From the NCBI RefSeq assembly GCF_000421765.1, contig NZ_ATXQ01000002.1:62001-126000 (forward strand): a stretch of 64,000 bases of DNA, given 5' to 3'. Shown here one piece after another: positions 40,499 to 49,567 of this stretch. This DNA comes from Denitrificimonas caeni DSM 24390. GTDB lineage: Bacteria; Pseudomonadota; Gammaproteobacteria; Pseudomonadales; Pseudomonadaceae. The notes under the pieces were generated by a model. The model was given only the letters and a program-made list of their open reading frames with translations. It did not search any database and was not told the origin of the DNA. How positions within the stretch are numbered: position 1 is the first letter of the stretch; each line of letters begins with the position of its first letter. Both the position numbers and the translations under genes were made by a program.

Positions 40499-40806
40499 AT
40501 CCGAGTAAAAACTATCGCTGATAAATGATCACATAAATCAGCGCAGAATTAGCGTGGCAGTCTGTCGCAGAAAAACTCAAAGCAACAAAAACCTAAAAAA
40601 ACAAAAATAAAGCCAAAAAAACTCAATAAAAAACACCTAAAAGATGACTTCTACCAATTTAAAAACATTACTTGCAATAAAAAACCTGCAAACATAGATT
40701 TACTCCAGCCCACATGCAGTATCGCGCGCCCTATTGAGCAAATAACCACACAGAGTATGCGCTAAAGCCATGTTGTATTTCATTGACTTCGATTAAGGAT
40801 CAACTT
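40499..40806. other. A-rich divergent spacer before leuA
   Basis: 308 bases between the copper operon and leuA. 40560-40690 is strikingly A-rich on the plus strand with several phased A runs, which suggests intrinsic curvature. A short frame, ATG at 40770 to TAA at 40796 (8 codons, one Leu), abuts the leuA ribosome site but lacks the run of leucines expected of an attenuator. No metal-responsive operator was recognised. Confidence 0.45.
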
Positions 40807-42495
40807 ATGCCCATGTTGAGTAACCCAGCCACTAAATACCGCGCCTATCCTGTATTGAATTTACCGGATCGTACCTGGCCAAACAAAACCATCACCCATG
40901 CGCCCATTTGGTGCAGTTCGGATTTACGTGATGGTAACCAGTCGCTGATCGAGCCAATGAGCCCTGAAAAAAAACTGCGCTTCTTTAAAACCTTAGTGGC
41001 GGTTGGCGTGAAAGAAATTGAAGTGGCCTTCCCGTCTGCCTCGCAAACCGATTTCGACTTTGTGCGCTTGTTGATCGAAGACGGACATATTCCTGAGGAC
41101 ACCACGATTCAGGTGCTAACCCAAGCTCGTGAAGACTTGATTGCGCGCACTTTTGAATCATTAAAAGGCGCACCTAAAGCCATTGTCCACATGTACAACG
41201 CGGTTTCACCTGCGTTCCGTCGCATTGTCTTCAACCAAGACAAAGCCGGTGTAAAAGCCATCGCCGTGCATGCAGCACAATTGTTTCAAAAATACGCGGC
41301 CATGCAACCGGAAACCCAATGGACCTTTGAATATTCACCAGAAACCTTCAGCGCCACGGAAACTCCGTTTGCCGTTGAAGTGTGCAATGCGGTGTTGGAT
41401 GTATGGCAACCCAACGCTGATAACAAAGTGATTTTGAATTTGCCTGCCACAGTCGAAGTTGCCACACCCAATGTCTATGCCGACCAAATTGAATGGTTTG
41501 CGCGCAATATTGATTACCGCGAGCACGTGATCATTAGCCTGCACACCCATAACGACCGAGGCACTGGCGTGGCTGCAAGCGAATTAGGCTTATTGGCCGG
41601 CGCTGATCGTGTTGAAGGTTGCTTGTTTGGCAATGGTGAGCGCACTGGTAACGTTGACTTAGTCACCTTAGCCTTAAATATGTACACCCATGGCGTTGAT
41701 CCAAAGTTGGACTTTTCTGATATTGATGCGGTGCGTAAAGTTGTCGAAGAATGCAATCAACTGCCCGTACACCCGCGCCATCCCTATGCGGGAGACTTAG
41801 TGCATACTGCATTTTCCGGCTCGCACCAAGATGCCATTCGCAAAGGCTTTGCCCAACGCGACGTCGACGGTATTTGGGAAGTCCCTTACCTGCCCATTGA
41901 TCCGGCTGACATTGGCCGCGACTACGAGGCAGTGATCCGCGTCAACAGCCAATCAGGTAAAGGCGGCGTCACTTATTTGCTGGAGCAGGAATACGGCATT
42001 CAATTGCCACGCCGTATGCAGATTGAGTTTAGCCAAGTGATTAAAGCGGAAACCGACCGCTCAGGCTTGGAAGTATCGGCTGCGCAAATTTACACCTTAC
42101 TAGACAGCGAGTATTTGCAGGCCTTAAGCCCATACGCCCTGCAGAAGCATCGTTTACAAGAAGAAGACGGCATTTGCACATTAACCACGGAAGTCTCTGC
42201 TGACGGCGTGTTTAAAAGCTGGAGCGGTTGTGGCAATGGTCCACTGGAAGCCTTGGTGGCTAGTTTGCCTGTTGCCGTGGAGATCATGGATTACAACGAG
42301 CACGCAATTGGCAGCGGCAGTAATGCTAAAGCTGCAGCCTATATTGAGCTGCGCTTACCAGGCCAACGCCCAGTATTTGGTGTCGGTATTGATAGCAATA
42401 TCACCACGGCTAGCATTCGTGCGTTCTTCAGCGCCCTAAACCGTGCCAGCGCTAATGCCACGAGCAATACTGAAGCGATGCGTAACAGCGCTTAA
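40807..42495 (+). CDS. leuA: 2-isopropylmalate synthase LeuA
   Basis: Condenses acetyl-CoA with 2-oxoisovalerate, the first step of leucine synthesis. HMGL-like TIM barrel (about 25-330) with the metal-binding [16 protein letters not shown] and HTHNDRGTG segments, a linker, and a C-terminal allosteric LeuA dimer domain (about 420-555, with [14 protein letters not shown]). 562 residues, the size of the long LeuA2 form of pseudomonads. The ATG at 40807 has AAGGA upstream; a TTG 24 bases earlier is in frame but lies upstream of that site. Confidence 0.95.
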   Translation: MPMLSNPATKYRAYPVLNLPDRTWPNKTITHAPIWCSSDLRDGNQSLIEPMSPEKKLRFFKTLVAVGVKEIEVAFPSASQTDFDFVRLLIEDGHIPEDTTIQVLTQAREDLIARTFESLKGAPKAIVHMYNAVSPAFRRIVFNQDKAGVKAIAVHAAQLFQKYAAMQPETQWTFEYSPETFSATETPFAVEVCNAVLDVWQPNADNKVILNLPATVEVATPNVYADQIEWFARNIDYREHVIISLHTHNDRGTGVAASELGLLAGADRVEGCLFGNGERTGNVDLVTLALNMYTHGVDPKLDFSDIDAVRKVVEECNQLPVHPRHPYAGDLVHTAFSGSHQDAIRKGFAQRDVDGIWEVPYLPIDPADIGRDYEAVIRVNSQSGKGGVTYLLEQEYGIQLPRRMQIEFSQVIKAETDRSGLEVSAAQIYTLLDSEYLQALSPYALQKHRLQEEDGICTLTTEVSADGVFKSWSGCGNGPLEALVASLPVAVEIMDYNEHAIGSGSNAKAAAYIELRLPGQRPVFGVGIDSNITTASIRAFFSALNRASANATSNTEAMRNSA

Positions 42496-42522
42496 CTGCT
42501 AACGCACAGTTCACAGGCAATA

Positions 42523-42560
42523 AAAAAGCCCCTATCCAGATCTCTGAGTAGGGGCTTTTT
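42523..42560 (+). terminator. Bidirectional terminator between leuA and grxD
   Basis: A run of A and AAAAAGCCCCTA pairs with TAGGGGCTTTTT around 14 bases; each strand ends in five or more T, so it can stop both leuA and the convergent grxD. Confidence 0.92.
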
Positions 42561-42599
42561 GCTTCAGCCGGCGCGCAGTCTAAGACTGCCGAGTACTGT

Positions 42600-42926
42600 T
42601 TAAGCTTGTACTTTTGCCGCTGCAGCTTTAACGATTTTTTCCAACTCGCCACTTTCATGCATCTCAGTGATGATATCGCAACCACCGACTAACTCGCCGT
42701 CTACCCATAACTGTGGGAAGGTCGGCCAGTTTGCATACGCAGGCAAGTTGGCACGGATGTCTGGATTTGCAAGAATATCAACATAAGCAAATTTTTCGCC
42801 ACAGGCCATCAAAGCCTGGGTCGCACGCTGCGAGAAACCACACTGCGGCGCGTTTGGAGAACCTTTCATGTACAGCAAAATCGCGTTGTTTTCGATCTGC
42901 TCTTTAATCGTTTCGATGATATCCAC
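42600..42926 (-). CDS. grxD: Monothiol glutaredoxin GrxD
   Basis: Carrier and sensor of [2Fe-2S] clusters. Single glutaredoxin domain with the monothiol active site CGFS (NAPQCGFSQRATQAL), the WPTFPQLWVDGELVGGCDI segment with the cis-Pro and GG kink, and 108 residues in all. I start at the GTG at 42926 because GAGGTGG lies just upstream and Pseudomonas GrxD begins MDII at this point; another GTG 15 bases earlier lies upstream of that site. Confidence 0.95.
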   Translation of the reverse strand: MDIIETIKEQIENNAILLYMKGSPNAPQCGFSQRATQALMACGEKFAYVDILANPDIRANLPAYANWPTFPQLWVDGELVGGCDIITEMHESGELEKIVKAAAAKVQA

Positions 42927-43139
42927 AATCCACCTCGACACATATTTTAGTCATTACGCCCATTCATTGCTGGGCACCTGGCGCGTATTCTAGCCTAAAA
43001 CCTAGCGTTACGCTCTGCTTTAGATTAACTCAAATCAAGCAATTGACTTTATCTAAGCCAATTCAGCGCGATTGCGCTATTTTCACAGCGAGCCAGCAGG
43101 CTCACCAAGTATGATTACTAGGCGCAGGCTTGCCAGCGT

Positions 43140-43167
43140 TTGCACAGAGCCCCCTTTACCTTATAAG
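43140..43167 (+). promoter_or_regulatory. Possible argF promoter
   Basis: TTGCAC (43140-43145), a 16-base spacer and TATAAG (43162-43167) match sigma-70 boxes moderately and would give an 80-base leader before argF. The rest of the 329-base spacer (42927-43255) holds no gene. I did not find a convincing ArgR site. Confidence 0.35.
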
Positions 43168-43255
43168 ATTCGGGGCTTATGTTATTTAGCCGTAGCGGTT
43201 TTACTGTTTTTTATGCCGCACTTGCATACCTCAGCATTCATCAAGGTTATAAAAT

Positions 43256-44179
43256 ATGAGCGTTAGACACTTCTTGTCACTAACGGATTGCTCTCCTACA
43301 GAATTACAGCTGATCATCCAGCGCGCCATTGAACTCAAGCGCCAGCGCCAAACCGGACAAGCGCAGGAAACTCTTAAAGGCCGCGTCTTGGGGATGATTT
43401 TTGAAAAAGCTTCAACGCGCACCCGCCTGTCTTTTGAAGCAGGCATGTTTCACCTAGGTGGTCATTCGATTTTTTTATCACCGCGTGACACCCAACTGGG
43501 CCGCGGTGAGCCACTGGCTGACTCATCCATTGTGATGTCGAGCATGCTTGACGCGGTGATGATCCGCACCTTTGCCCATGCCACTTTGACGGAGTTTGCT
43601 AAGCACGCAACGGTGCCAGTGATCAACGGTTTATCCGATGATTTACACCCTTGCCAGTTACTTGCTGACCTGCAAACCTTTACTGAGCTACGCGGTGCGA
43701 TTCAAGGCAAAACCGCGGTGTGGATCGGTGATGGCAATAATATGTGCAACTCCTATATCGAAGCTGCGGTGCAGTTTGACTTTAACTTACGCATTGCTTG
43801 CCCTAAAGGCTATGAACCTGACCCGCAATTAGTGGCGTGTGCGGGTCAGCGTGTCAGTATTACTGATGATCCGCAGCAAGCGGTGCAAGGTGCTCACTTG
43901 ATCAGCACTGATGTGTGGGCGTCGATGGGCCAAGAAGATCAAGCGCAAGCGCGCATGGCCGAGTTTCGTCCCTTCCAAGTCAGCAAAGAGCTACTCGACT
44001 TGGCTGCCGATGATGTACTGCTGATGCACTGTTTGCCTGCGCACCGTGGCGAGGAAGTCAGTTTGGATGTGCTCGATGATCCCCGTGCAGTGGTGTGGCA
44101 ACAAGCTGAAAACCGTTTGCATGCGCAAAAAGCCTTGCTTGAGTTTTTAATCAATCCAGCGCTGTACCAACATGGATAA
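43256..44179 (+). CDS. argF: Ornithine carbamoyltransferase ArgF (anabolic)
   Basis: Makes citrulline from ornithine and carbamoyl phosphate in arginine synthesis. Carbamoyl-phosphate loop [12 protein letters not shown], the [11 protein letters not shown] segment, the ornithine-binding segment around [11 protein letters not shown], and the [11 protein letters not shown] motif near the end. 307 residues, as for the anabolic enzyme of pseudomonads. Its last eight bases overlap the next gene. Confidence 0.96.
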   Translation: MSVRHFLSLTDCSPTELQLIIQRAIELKRQRQTGQAQETLKGRVLGMIFEKASTRTRLSFEAGMFHLGGHSIFLSPRDTQLGRGEPLADSSIVMSSMLDAVMIRTFAHATLTEFAKHATVPVINGLSDDLHPCQLLADLQTFTELRGAIQGKTAVWIGDGNNMCNSYIEAAVQFDFNLRIACPKGYEPDPQLVACAGQRVSITDDPQQAVQGAHLISTDVWASMGQEDQAQARMAEFRPFQVSKELLDLAADDVLLMHCLPAHRGEEVSLDVLDDPRAVVWQQAENRLHAQKALLEFLINPALYQHG

Positions 44180-45284
44180 GAACGGGTTGTTATTAAGTCT
44201 CACTGATCTCAGTTGTGGCTATGCCGATCAACCGATAGTGCAGCAGTTAAATCTGCACCTTAATAGCGGTGACATTGGCTGCCTGCTCGGTCCTTCCGGC
44301 TGCGGCAAGACCACCACTCTGCGCGCTATTGCCGGCTTTGAACCTATTTTAAAAGGCTCAATCACTTTGGCTGGTGAGGTGATTTCACGACCGAAATTTA
44401 CTTTAGCCCCAGAAAAACGCCGCATTGGTATGGTGTTCCAAGATTACGCACTGTTTCCCCATCTGAGTGTTGAGAAGAACATTGCCTTTGGCATTCGCAA
44501 ACACCCCAATGTGGAGCGTATTACCCAAGAACTATTGGAATTGGTCAAGCTCGGCGATCTGGGTAAACGCTATCCCCATGAACTGTCCGGCGGTCAGCAA
44601 CAACGCGTGGCTTTAGCCCGTGCCTTGGCCCCTGAACCGCGCTTGCTGTTGCTCGATGAACCTTTTTCTAACTTGGATGGCGAACTGCGCCGCCGTTTAA
44701 GCCAAGAAGTTCGCGACATCCTTAAACACCGTGGCACCAGTGCAATTTTGGTCACCCATGACCAAGAAGAAGCCTTTGCCATGAGCGATAGTATTGGTGT
44801 GTTTAATAAAGGCCGTCTCGAACAATGGGACTCACCTTTTAATCTCTACCACGAACCATTGACGCCCTTTGTTGCCAGCTTTGTCGGTCAAGGCTACTTT
44901 ATTCGTGGGCAAATGCTCACCAATGACAGCGTACAAACTGAACTTGGCGTAATCCGCGGTAACCGTGCCTACAACTGGCCTGCGGGCAGCACTGTCGATG
45001 TATTACTGCGTCCAGATGACATTATCGACTCGCCAGAGAGCCCGCTCAGGGCCATCATTATTGGTAAAACCTTTTTAGGCGCAGCGACTCTGTATCGTTT
45101 AGAACTGCCGACTGGCAACCAATTAGAAGCGATTTTTACCAGCCATATTGATCACTTTCTTGGTGAGAATGTAGGCATTGAAGTCGCAGCCGATCACCTC
45201 GTGGCTTTTGCCACACCAGGTACGGTTGCCGCGCACAGCAGCTTACCGATGACCGGTGTGCGCCGTTACAGTTCGACCACATAA
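44172..45284 (+). CDS. Orphan ABC transporter ATP-binding protein (FbpC/PotA-like)
   Basis: ATPase of an importer-type ABC system. Walker [12 protein letters not shown]-loop [10 protein letters not shown], signature LSGGQQQR, Walker [13 protein letters not shown] and the switch His in VTHDQEEA are intact; the C-terminal third is a TOBE-like domain (about 240-355). 370 residues. It overlaps argF by eight bases, an arrangement I also know from P. aeruginosa, but no permease or binding protein is next to it. The substrate cannot be told from sequence; iron and polyamine/spermidine are the nearest families. Confidence 0.88.
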   Translation: MDKNGLLLSLTDLSCGYADQPIVQQLNLHLNSGDIGCLLGPSGCGKTTTLRAIAGFEPILKGSITLAGEVISRPKFTLAPEKRRIGMVFQDYALFPHLSVEKNIAFGIRKHPNVERITQELLELVKLGDLGKRYPHELSGGQQQRVALARALAPEPRLLLLDEPFSNLDGELRRRLSQEVRDILKHRGTSAILVTHDQEEAFAMSDSIGVFNKGRLEQWDSPFNLYHEPLTPFVASFVGQGYFIRGQMLTNDSVQTELGVIRGNRAYNWPAGSTVDVLLRPDDIIDSPESPLRAIIIGKTFLGAATLYRLELPTGNQLEAIFTSHIDHFLGENVGIEVAADHLVAFATPGTVAAHSSLPMTGVRRYSSTT

Positions 45285-45591
45285 TCCATCGAAATCCTAA
45301 GTTACAGCGGGCTCATGCAGCCGCTGTAACGGCCTGCTTAAAACGTCGATATCTGCACTCAGCCTCTTAAAACTGCACCCTTTTATCTCTCACAGTAAAG
45401 CCTCTGCTTAGCAGTCCGTCTAAGTACCCGCAATGTGTTGCAACAGCCTGATACAACAGCCCCTGCGTCATCACAATCATCGATCTAAATCACACTCAGC
45501 CACTCCAGCAGCGCCTGCAAAAACTCTTTTTATCGACTCTGCAGTGGCTCTTTGTGCGGCACGTCAACAAACCTAGCTTATCTTTGATGAA
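45285..45591. other. Spacer upstream of the nrdD control region
   Basis: 307 bases after the ABC ATPase stop. No gene, repeat or clear terminator is seen; the regulatory elements start at 45592. Confidence 0.5.
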
Positions 45592-45605
45592 TTGACCCGG
45601 GTCAA
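45592..45605 (+). promoter_or_regulatory. Anr/Dnr (FNR-type) box of nrdD
   Basis: TTGAC-CCGG-GTCAA is a perfect palindrome of the FNR family layout (TTGAT-N4-ATCAA), and the symmetry extends to 18 bases (45590-45607). If centred at -41.5 as in activated FNR promoters, transcription would start near 45640 and the -10 hexamer would be TACCTT (45628-45633). A Dnr-type regulator gene lies 3 kb downstream. Confidence 0.8.
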
Positions 45606-45633
45606 TTTAAAACCCGCTTTCGTCACGTACCTT

Positions 45634-45649
45634 GCACTACATCTTGTGT
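45634..45649 (+). promoter_or_regulatory. NrdR box 1
   Basis: GCACTACATCTTGTGT agrees at 13 of 16 positions with the NrdR box as I know it (acaCwAtATaTwGtgt). It overlaps the predicted start of transcription, so bound NrdR would block initiation. Paired with box 2. Confidence 0.7.
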
Positions 45650-45665
45650 CTACAGATATATATAA

Positions 45666-45681
45666 ACACTACATAATGTAT
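45666..45681 (+). promoter_or_regulatory. NrdR box 2
   Basis: ACACTACATAATGTAT agrees at 13 of 16 positions with the NrdR consensus and starts exactly 32 bases after box 1, three helical turns, the spacing NrdR needs to bind both on one face. It ends 13 bases before the nrdD start. Confidence 0.7.
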
Positions 45682-45694
45682 TTAGAGGTTTTCC

Positions 45695-47719
45695 ATGCCG
45701 AGCTTAACCGCAGTACCCAGCACCCGCCAGCTTCGCAAACGCGATCAAAGTTATGCACCTTTTGATGCGCAAAAAATCCTGCACGCGATTACTGCAGCAG
45801 GACGCGCGACCAGCGAGTTTACTCCAGCAGCTGCCGCTCAGCTCTGCGAACAGGTACTGCACAGTTTATCGTCACACAACGCACTCAATGTTGAAGACAT
45901 CCAAGACTGTGTCGAAACATCGTTAATGGCCGCTGGGCATTTCCGTACCGCACGCGCTTACATTGTGTACCGCGAACAACATGCTCGCTTGCGCCGTGAT
46001 CGTACAAACTTGGTCGATGTTGCTTCCTCCATGAACGAGTACTTATCCCGTGAAGACTGGCGGGTGCGCGCCAATGCCAACCAAGGCTATTCACTGGGCG
46101 GTTTAATTCTTAACGTGTCCGGCAAAGTCACCGCCAACTACTGGCTCAATGAAGTGTACAGCCCCGAAATTGGTGAAGCGCACCGTGAAGCTGATTTGCA
46201 TATTCATGACCTGGATATGCTCGCAGGTTATTGTGCTGGCTGGTCATTACGCACCTTACTCAACGAAGGCTTTAACGGTATCCCTGGCCGTGTTGAAGCC
46301 GGACCACCGAAACACCTATCCAGCGCGCTGGGGCAAATGGTCAACTTTCTTGGCACCTTGCAAAACGAATGGGCCGGTGCGCAAGCCTTTAGCTCCTTTG
46401 ATACCTACCTTGCGCCCTTTATTCGCAAAGATCAGCTCAGCTACGCGCAGGTGCGCCAAGACATTCAAGAGTTTATTTATAACCTCAACGTGCCTTCACG
46501 CTGGGGCACGCAAACACCTTTTACTAACCTGACCTTTGACTGGGTCTGCCCAGACGATTTACGCGAGCAAATCCCCTACATCGGCGGCGTAGAAATGCCT
46601 TTCGCCTATGGTGATCTGCAAGAAGAAATGGAGATGATCAACCAAGCCTACATCGAAGTGATGCAGGCCGGTGATGGCTTAGGCCGCGTTTTCACCTTCC
46701 CAATCCCAACCTACAACATCACCCATGACTTCCCTTGGGACAGCGAGAACGCCAACCGCTTATTTGCAATGACTGCGCGCTATGGCTTGCCTTACTTCCA
46801 AAACTTCCTCAACTCGGAACTGGAGCCCAACCAAGTCCGTTCGATGTGCTGCCGTTTGCAGTTGGACGTGCGTGAACTGCTCAAACGTGGTGGTGGTTTG
46901 TTTGGTTCGGCGGAACAAACCGGCTCACTGGGCGTAGTCACCATCAACTGTGCACGCTTAGGTTATCTGTATAAAAACAACCCCATTGGTCTGTATCGCC
47001 GTCTCGATAATCTATTGGAAATGGCCAAAGACAGCTTGGAAGTGAAGCGCAAGGTGATCCAGCACCACATGGACGCTGGACTTTACCCCTACAGCAAGCG
47101 CTATCTAGGTACGCTGCGTAACCATTTCTCCACCATTGGCGTGAATGGCCTGCATGAAATGCTGCGCAATTACACTGGCGATACCGAGGGCATGCACACC
47201 GCTAACGGACGCACAATGGCGCTGGAGATGCTCGACCATGTGCGTGAGCGCTTAGTGGCGTTTCAAGAAGAAACCGGCAACCTCTACAATCTGGAAGCCA
47301 CACCTGCAGAAGGCACCACCTACCGTTTTGCTAAAGAAGACCAAAAACGTTTTGCCGATATTCTGCAGGCCGGCAGCTTCGATGCGCCCTACTACACCAA
47401 CTCATCGCAGTTGCCCGTGGGCTTTACCGATGATGCTTTTGAAGCCTTGGAGTTGCAGGACGAACTGCAATGCAAATACACCGGCGGCACAGTGCTGCAT
47501 CTGTATATGTCAGAGCAAATTTCCTCTACCGAAGCCTGTAAAAAACTTGTGCGCAATGCCTTGGGACGCTTTCGTCTGCCTTATCTAACCATTACCCCAA
47601 CCTTCTCCATCTGCCCAGTGCACGGTTATTTATCCGGTGAACATGAGTTCTGCCCGAAATGTGACGAAGCGCTGCTGCAAGAACAGCAACGTGCTCAACA
47701 TCTCAAGGCCGTCCATTAA
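45695..47719 (+). CDS. nrdD: Anaerobic ribonucleoside-triphosphate reductase NrdD, main chain
   Basis: Class III reductase making dNTPs without oxygen. An ATP-cone (about 8-100, RKRDQSYAPFDAQKILHAI) senses ATP/dATP; the ten-stranded barrel follows with the Cys pair in RSMCCRLQLDVREL; near the C-terminus is the zinc ribbon CPVH...CPKC (Cys640, His643, Cys653, Cys656). The chain stops 18 residues after the ribbon, and the glycyl-radical segment expected at the very end (RVxGY) is missing: it is encoded separately at 47801-47968. 674 residues compared with just over 700 in enteric NrdD. AGAGG precedes the ATG. Confidence 0.93.
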   Translation: MPSLTAVPSTRQLRKRDQSYAPFDAQKILHAITAAGRATSEFTPAAAAQLCEQVLHSLSSHNALNVEDIQDCVETSLMAAGHFRTARAYIVYREQHARLRRDRTNLVDVASSMNEYLSREDWRVRANANQGYSLGGLILNVSGKVTANYWLNEVYSPEIGEAHREADLHIHDLDMLAGYCAGWSLRTLLNEGFNGIPGRVEAGPPKHLSSALGQMVNFLGTLQNEWAGAQAFSSFDTYLAPFIRKDQLSYAQVRQDIQEFIYNLNVPSRWGTQTPFTNLTFDWVCPDDLREQIPYIGGVEMPFAYGDLQEEMEMINQAYIEVMQAGDGLGRVFTFPIPTYNITHDFPWDSENANRLFAMTARYGLPYFQNFLNSELEPNQVRSMCCRLQLDVRELLKRGGGLFGSAEQTGSLGVVTINCARLGYLYKNNPIGLYRRLDNLLEMAKDSLEVKRKVIQHHMDAGLYPYSKRYLGTLRNHFSTIGVNGLHEMLRNYTGDTEGMHTANGRTMALEMLDHVRERLVAFQEETGNLYNLEATPAEGTTYRFAKEDQKRFADILQAGSFDAPYYTNSSQLPVGFTDDAFEALELQDELQCKYTGGTVLHLYMSEQISSTEACKKLVRNALGRFRLPYLTITPTFSICPVHGYLSGEHEFCPKCDEALLQEQQRAQHLKAVH

Positions 47720-47800
47720 GACCCCTTGAGCAAGCCAACGCGCCACTTATATAGCAGCGCGTTGATCCGATGCCCTGCATCAAACTAAAAGGAAAGACCT

Positions 47801-47968
47801 ATGCAAACTGTAAATCAACTGCCGCAAGAACAACGTCAACGCTGTGAAGTCTGGACCCGAGTGATGGGCTACCATCGTCCAGTTAGCGCTTTCAATCTAG
47901 GCAAGCAATCTGAACACCGTGAGCGCATGCATTTTAATGAGCAGTCAACCCAGCGTCAGTCTGCGTAA
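47801..47968 (+). CDS. Separate glycyl-radical peptide of NrdD
   Basis: 55 residues, starting MQTVNQLPQEQRQRCEVWTR and containing the glycyl-radical signature RVMGYHRPVSAFNLGK, with Gly23 the likely radical site. In one-piece NrdD proteins this is the C-terminal segment of the same chain. The ATG is preceded by AAAGGAAAG, the stop shares its last base with the nrdG start (TAATG), and the 81 bases between the nrdD stop and this ATG contain in-frame and out-of-frame stops rather than a single slip site, so it reads as a genuine split and not a sequencing error. It would associate with NrdD and be activated by NrdG. Confidence 0.88.
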   Translation: MQTVNQLPQEQRQRCEVWTRVMGYHRPVSAFNLGKQSEHRERMHFNEQSTQRQSA

Positions 47969-48669
47969 TGATGGCTGAGCGACTTAGAGTTGGGGGCTTC
48001 GTGCCCCTGACCACTTTAGACTTCCCAAACCATCTGTCCTGCGTGGTATTTTGCCAAGGCTGTGCATGGCGCTGTCGCTATTGCCATAACCCCGACTTAA
48101 TTCCACCCCGTGCGCAGCAGATGCACAGCTGGGACTCTATTTTAGAGTTTTTGCAACGCCGCCAAGGCTTGCTTGAAGCTGTGGTGTTTAGCGGTGGTGA
48201 AGCCACTTTGCAATACGGCCTCAAAGCTGCGATGCAGGAGGTCAAAAAACTGGGCTTTAAAGTCGGCTTACATAGCGCAGGGATTAACCCTAAAGCACTG
48301 CAACGAGTGCTGCCTTATTGCGACTGGGTCGGCTTTGATATTAAAGCCTTAGAGGAAGACACCCCGTTGATTACTGGCGTATCCGGCAGCGGCCAAGCCA
48401 ACTGGCAGTGCTTAGAATTACTGCTGGCCAGTGGCGTTAAGTATGAGTGCCGCACTACCGTGCATTGGGATTTGATTGACCCACAGCGCTTACTGGAACT
48501 GGCGCGTCGTTTAAGCGCTGCCGGAGTGGCGCACTTTGTCGTGCAACATGTGCGCACGCAAAGCATGCTGGATGGACAACTGGCAGAGCGCAGCGCTAAT
48601 TTAGGCACAGCAGCGCTGTGGCAAGAAATCAGCACACTGTTCAGCACATTCGAGCGCCGCAATGACTAA
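47968..48669 (+). CDS. nrdG: NrdD-activating radical SAM enzyme NrdG
   Basis: Uses a [4Fe-4S] cluster and S-adenosylmethionine to form the glycyl radical on NrdD. The radical SAM motif CQGCAWRCRYCHN supplies the three cluster Cys (CxxxCxxC), followed by the VFSGGEATLQ segment of the family. 233 residues from the first of two consecutive ATGs. Translationally coupled to the glycyl-radical peptide, its presumed substrate. Confidence 0.94.
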   Translation: MMAERLRVGGFVPLTTLDFPNHLSCVVFCQGCAWRCRYCHNPDLIPPRAQQMHSWDSILEFLQRRQGLLEAVVFSGGEATLQYGLKAAMQEVKKLGFKVGLHSAGINPKALQRVLPYCDWVGFDIKALEEDTPLITGVSGSGQANWQCLELLLASGVKYECRTTVHWDLIDPQRLLELARRLSAAGVAHFVVQHVRTQSMLDGQLAERSANLGTAALWQEISTLFSTFERRND

Positions 48670-48706
48670 CTCAGACGCTTAAGAGCAATAAAAGGCTAGT
48701 GCCGCG

Positions 48707-49393
48707 CTAGGCAAAAGGCGCGAGCAAACTGCTAATACTCGGAATATGAATATTGCGGCCTCGCATCTCAATTAAACCGTCTTGATTTAAGCGCGCCATA
48801 ATTCTCGACAAAGTTTCTGGCTGCATGGATAAGCGCGCAGCAATCAAACGTTTAGGTAATGGCAACTCAATATCTACGGTTTCTTGCGCACGATCTTCCA
48901 GTTGCTGAATCAGATACAAAGCAAAACGCTGAGTGGCATTTTGTAAGGTCAAGGTTTCTAGCTCGCCCAAACGCTGATGTAAACGCATGCTCATGTGCCC
49001 AAGCAAGTGCAAACAGGCTTGCGGGTTTTCTTGCAGCAATGTCAGCATCAAACGATTAGGAAAGCTGATCAACTGAACAGCTTCTAAGGTTTCCGCGCAC
49101 ACTGGATATTCTGAACGCTGCATAAACATCACAGCCTCAGCAAAGGTTTGCCCGGCCTGAATGATCTCGACCACTTTCTCTTGACCATCAGCAGAAATCC
49201 GATAGAGCTTAACCCGGCCCTTTAACACTAAGAAAAAGCGCTCAGCCGGCTGACCTTGGCGAATTAATAACTCACCCGACTGGCATTGTTGCTCATGACT
49301 TTGGCTAATCAAGCGCTCTTGATTTTCAGCGCTCAAGTGTTTGAAAAATGGATGCTGTAAAATGCTAGCGACAACAGGATGAGTAAAAAGCAT
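48707..49393 (-). CDS. dnr: Crp/Fnr-family regulator, Dnr type
   Basis: Transcription factor of the nitric-oxide-sensing DNR branch. cNMP-like sensory domain (about 15-125, with RVKLYRISADGQEKVVEII and FAEAVMFM), a long dimer helix (LHQRLGELETLTLQNATQRFALYLI) and a winged helix whose recognition helix MQPETLSRIMARL carries the E-xx-SR contact pattern that reads TTGAT/ATCAA. There is no N-terminal Cys cluster, which separates it from Anr/Fnr. The ATG at 49393, with AGGAG six bases upstream, gives 228 residues, the size of Dnr. It converges on nrdG with a 37-base gap. Confidence 0.85.
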   Translation of the reverse strand: MLFTHPVVASILQHPFFKHLSAENQERLISQSHEQQCQSGELLIRQGQPAERFFLVLKGRVKLYRISADGQEKVVEIIQAGQTFAEAVMFMQRSEYPVCAETLEAVQLISFPNRLMLTLLQENPQACLHLLGHMSMRLHQRLGELETLTLQNATQRFALYLIQQLEDRAQETVDIELPLPKRLIAARLSMQPETLSRIMARLNQDGLIEMRGRNIHIPSISSLLAPFA

Positions 49394-49567
49394 GCGTTGC
49401 TCCTGAGGAAACAATCCGTTAAACCTGCAAACACAATAACAAGCCTTGTGTTGATCGAGGTCTGGCTGTGCATACCTTAATGCCTTACGCGCGCGGCTTC
49501 ACTGCTCTTTGTGGGTTTCCCTGGCTTTTCTTGATTTACAACAAGAAGCGCTCAGAGCAATAAAAGA

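Noticed and set aside
40770-40796. Eight-codon frame just before leuA, considered as a leucine leader peptide
   Set aside because: Only one Leu codon and no attenuator hairpins between it and leuA.
45695-47968. nrdD as a frameshifted pseudogene
   Set aside because: The downstream peptide has its own ATG and ribosome site, 81 bases away with stops between, and is coupled to nrdG; a single base change would not rejoin the two.
49415-49567. FNR-type box upstream of the dnr-like gene (TTGATCGAGGTC region)
   Set aside because: Only one half-site fits; the other half departs too far from ATCAA.
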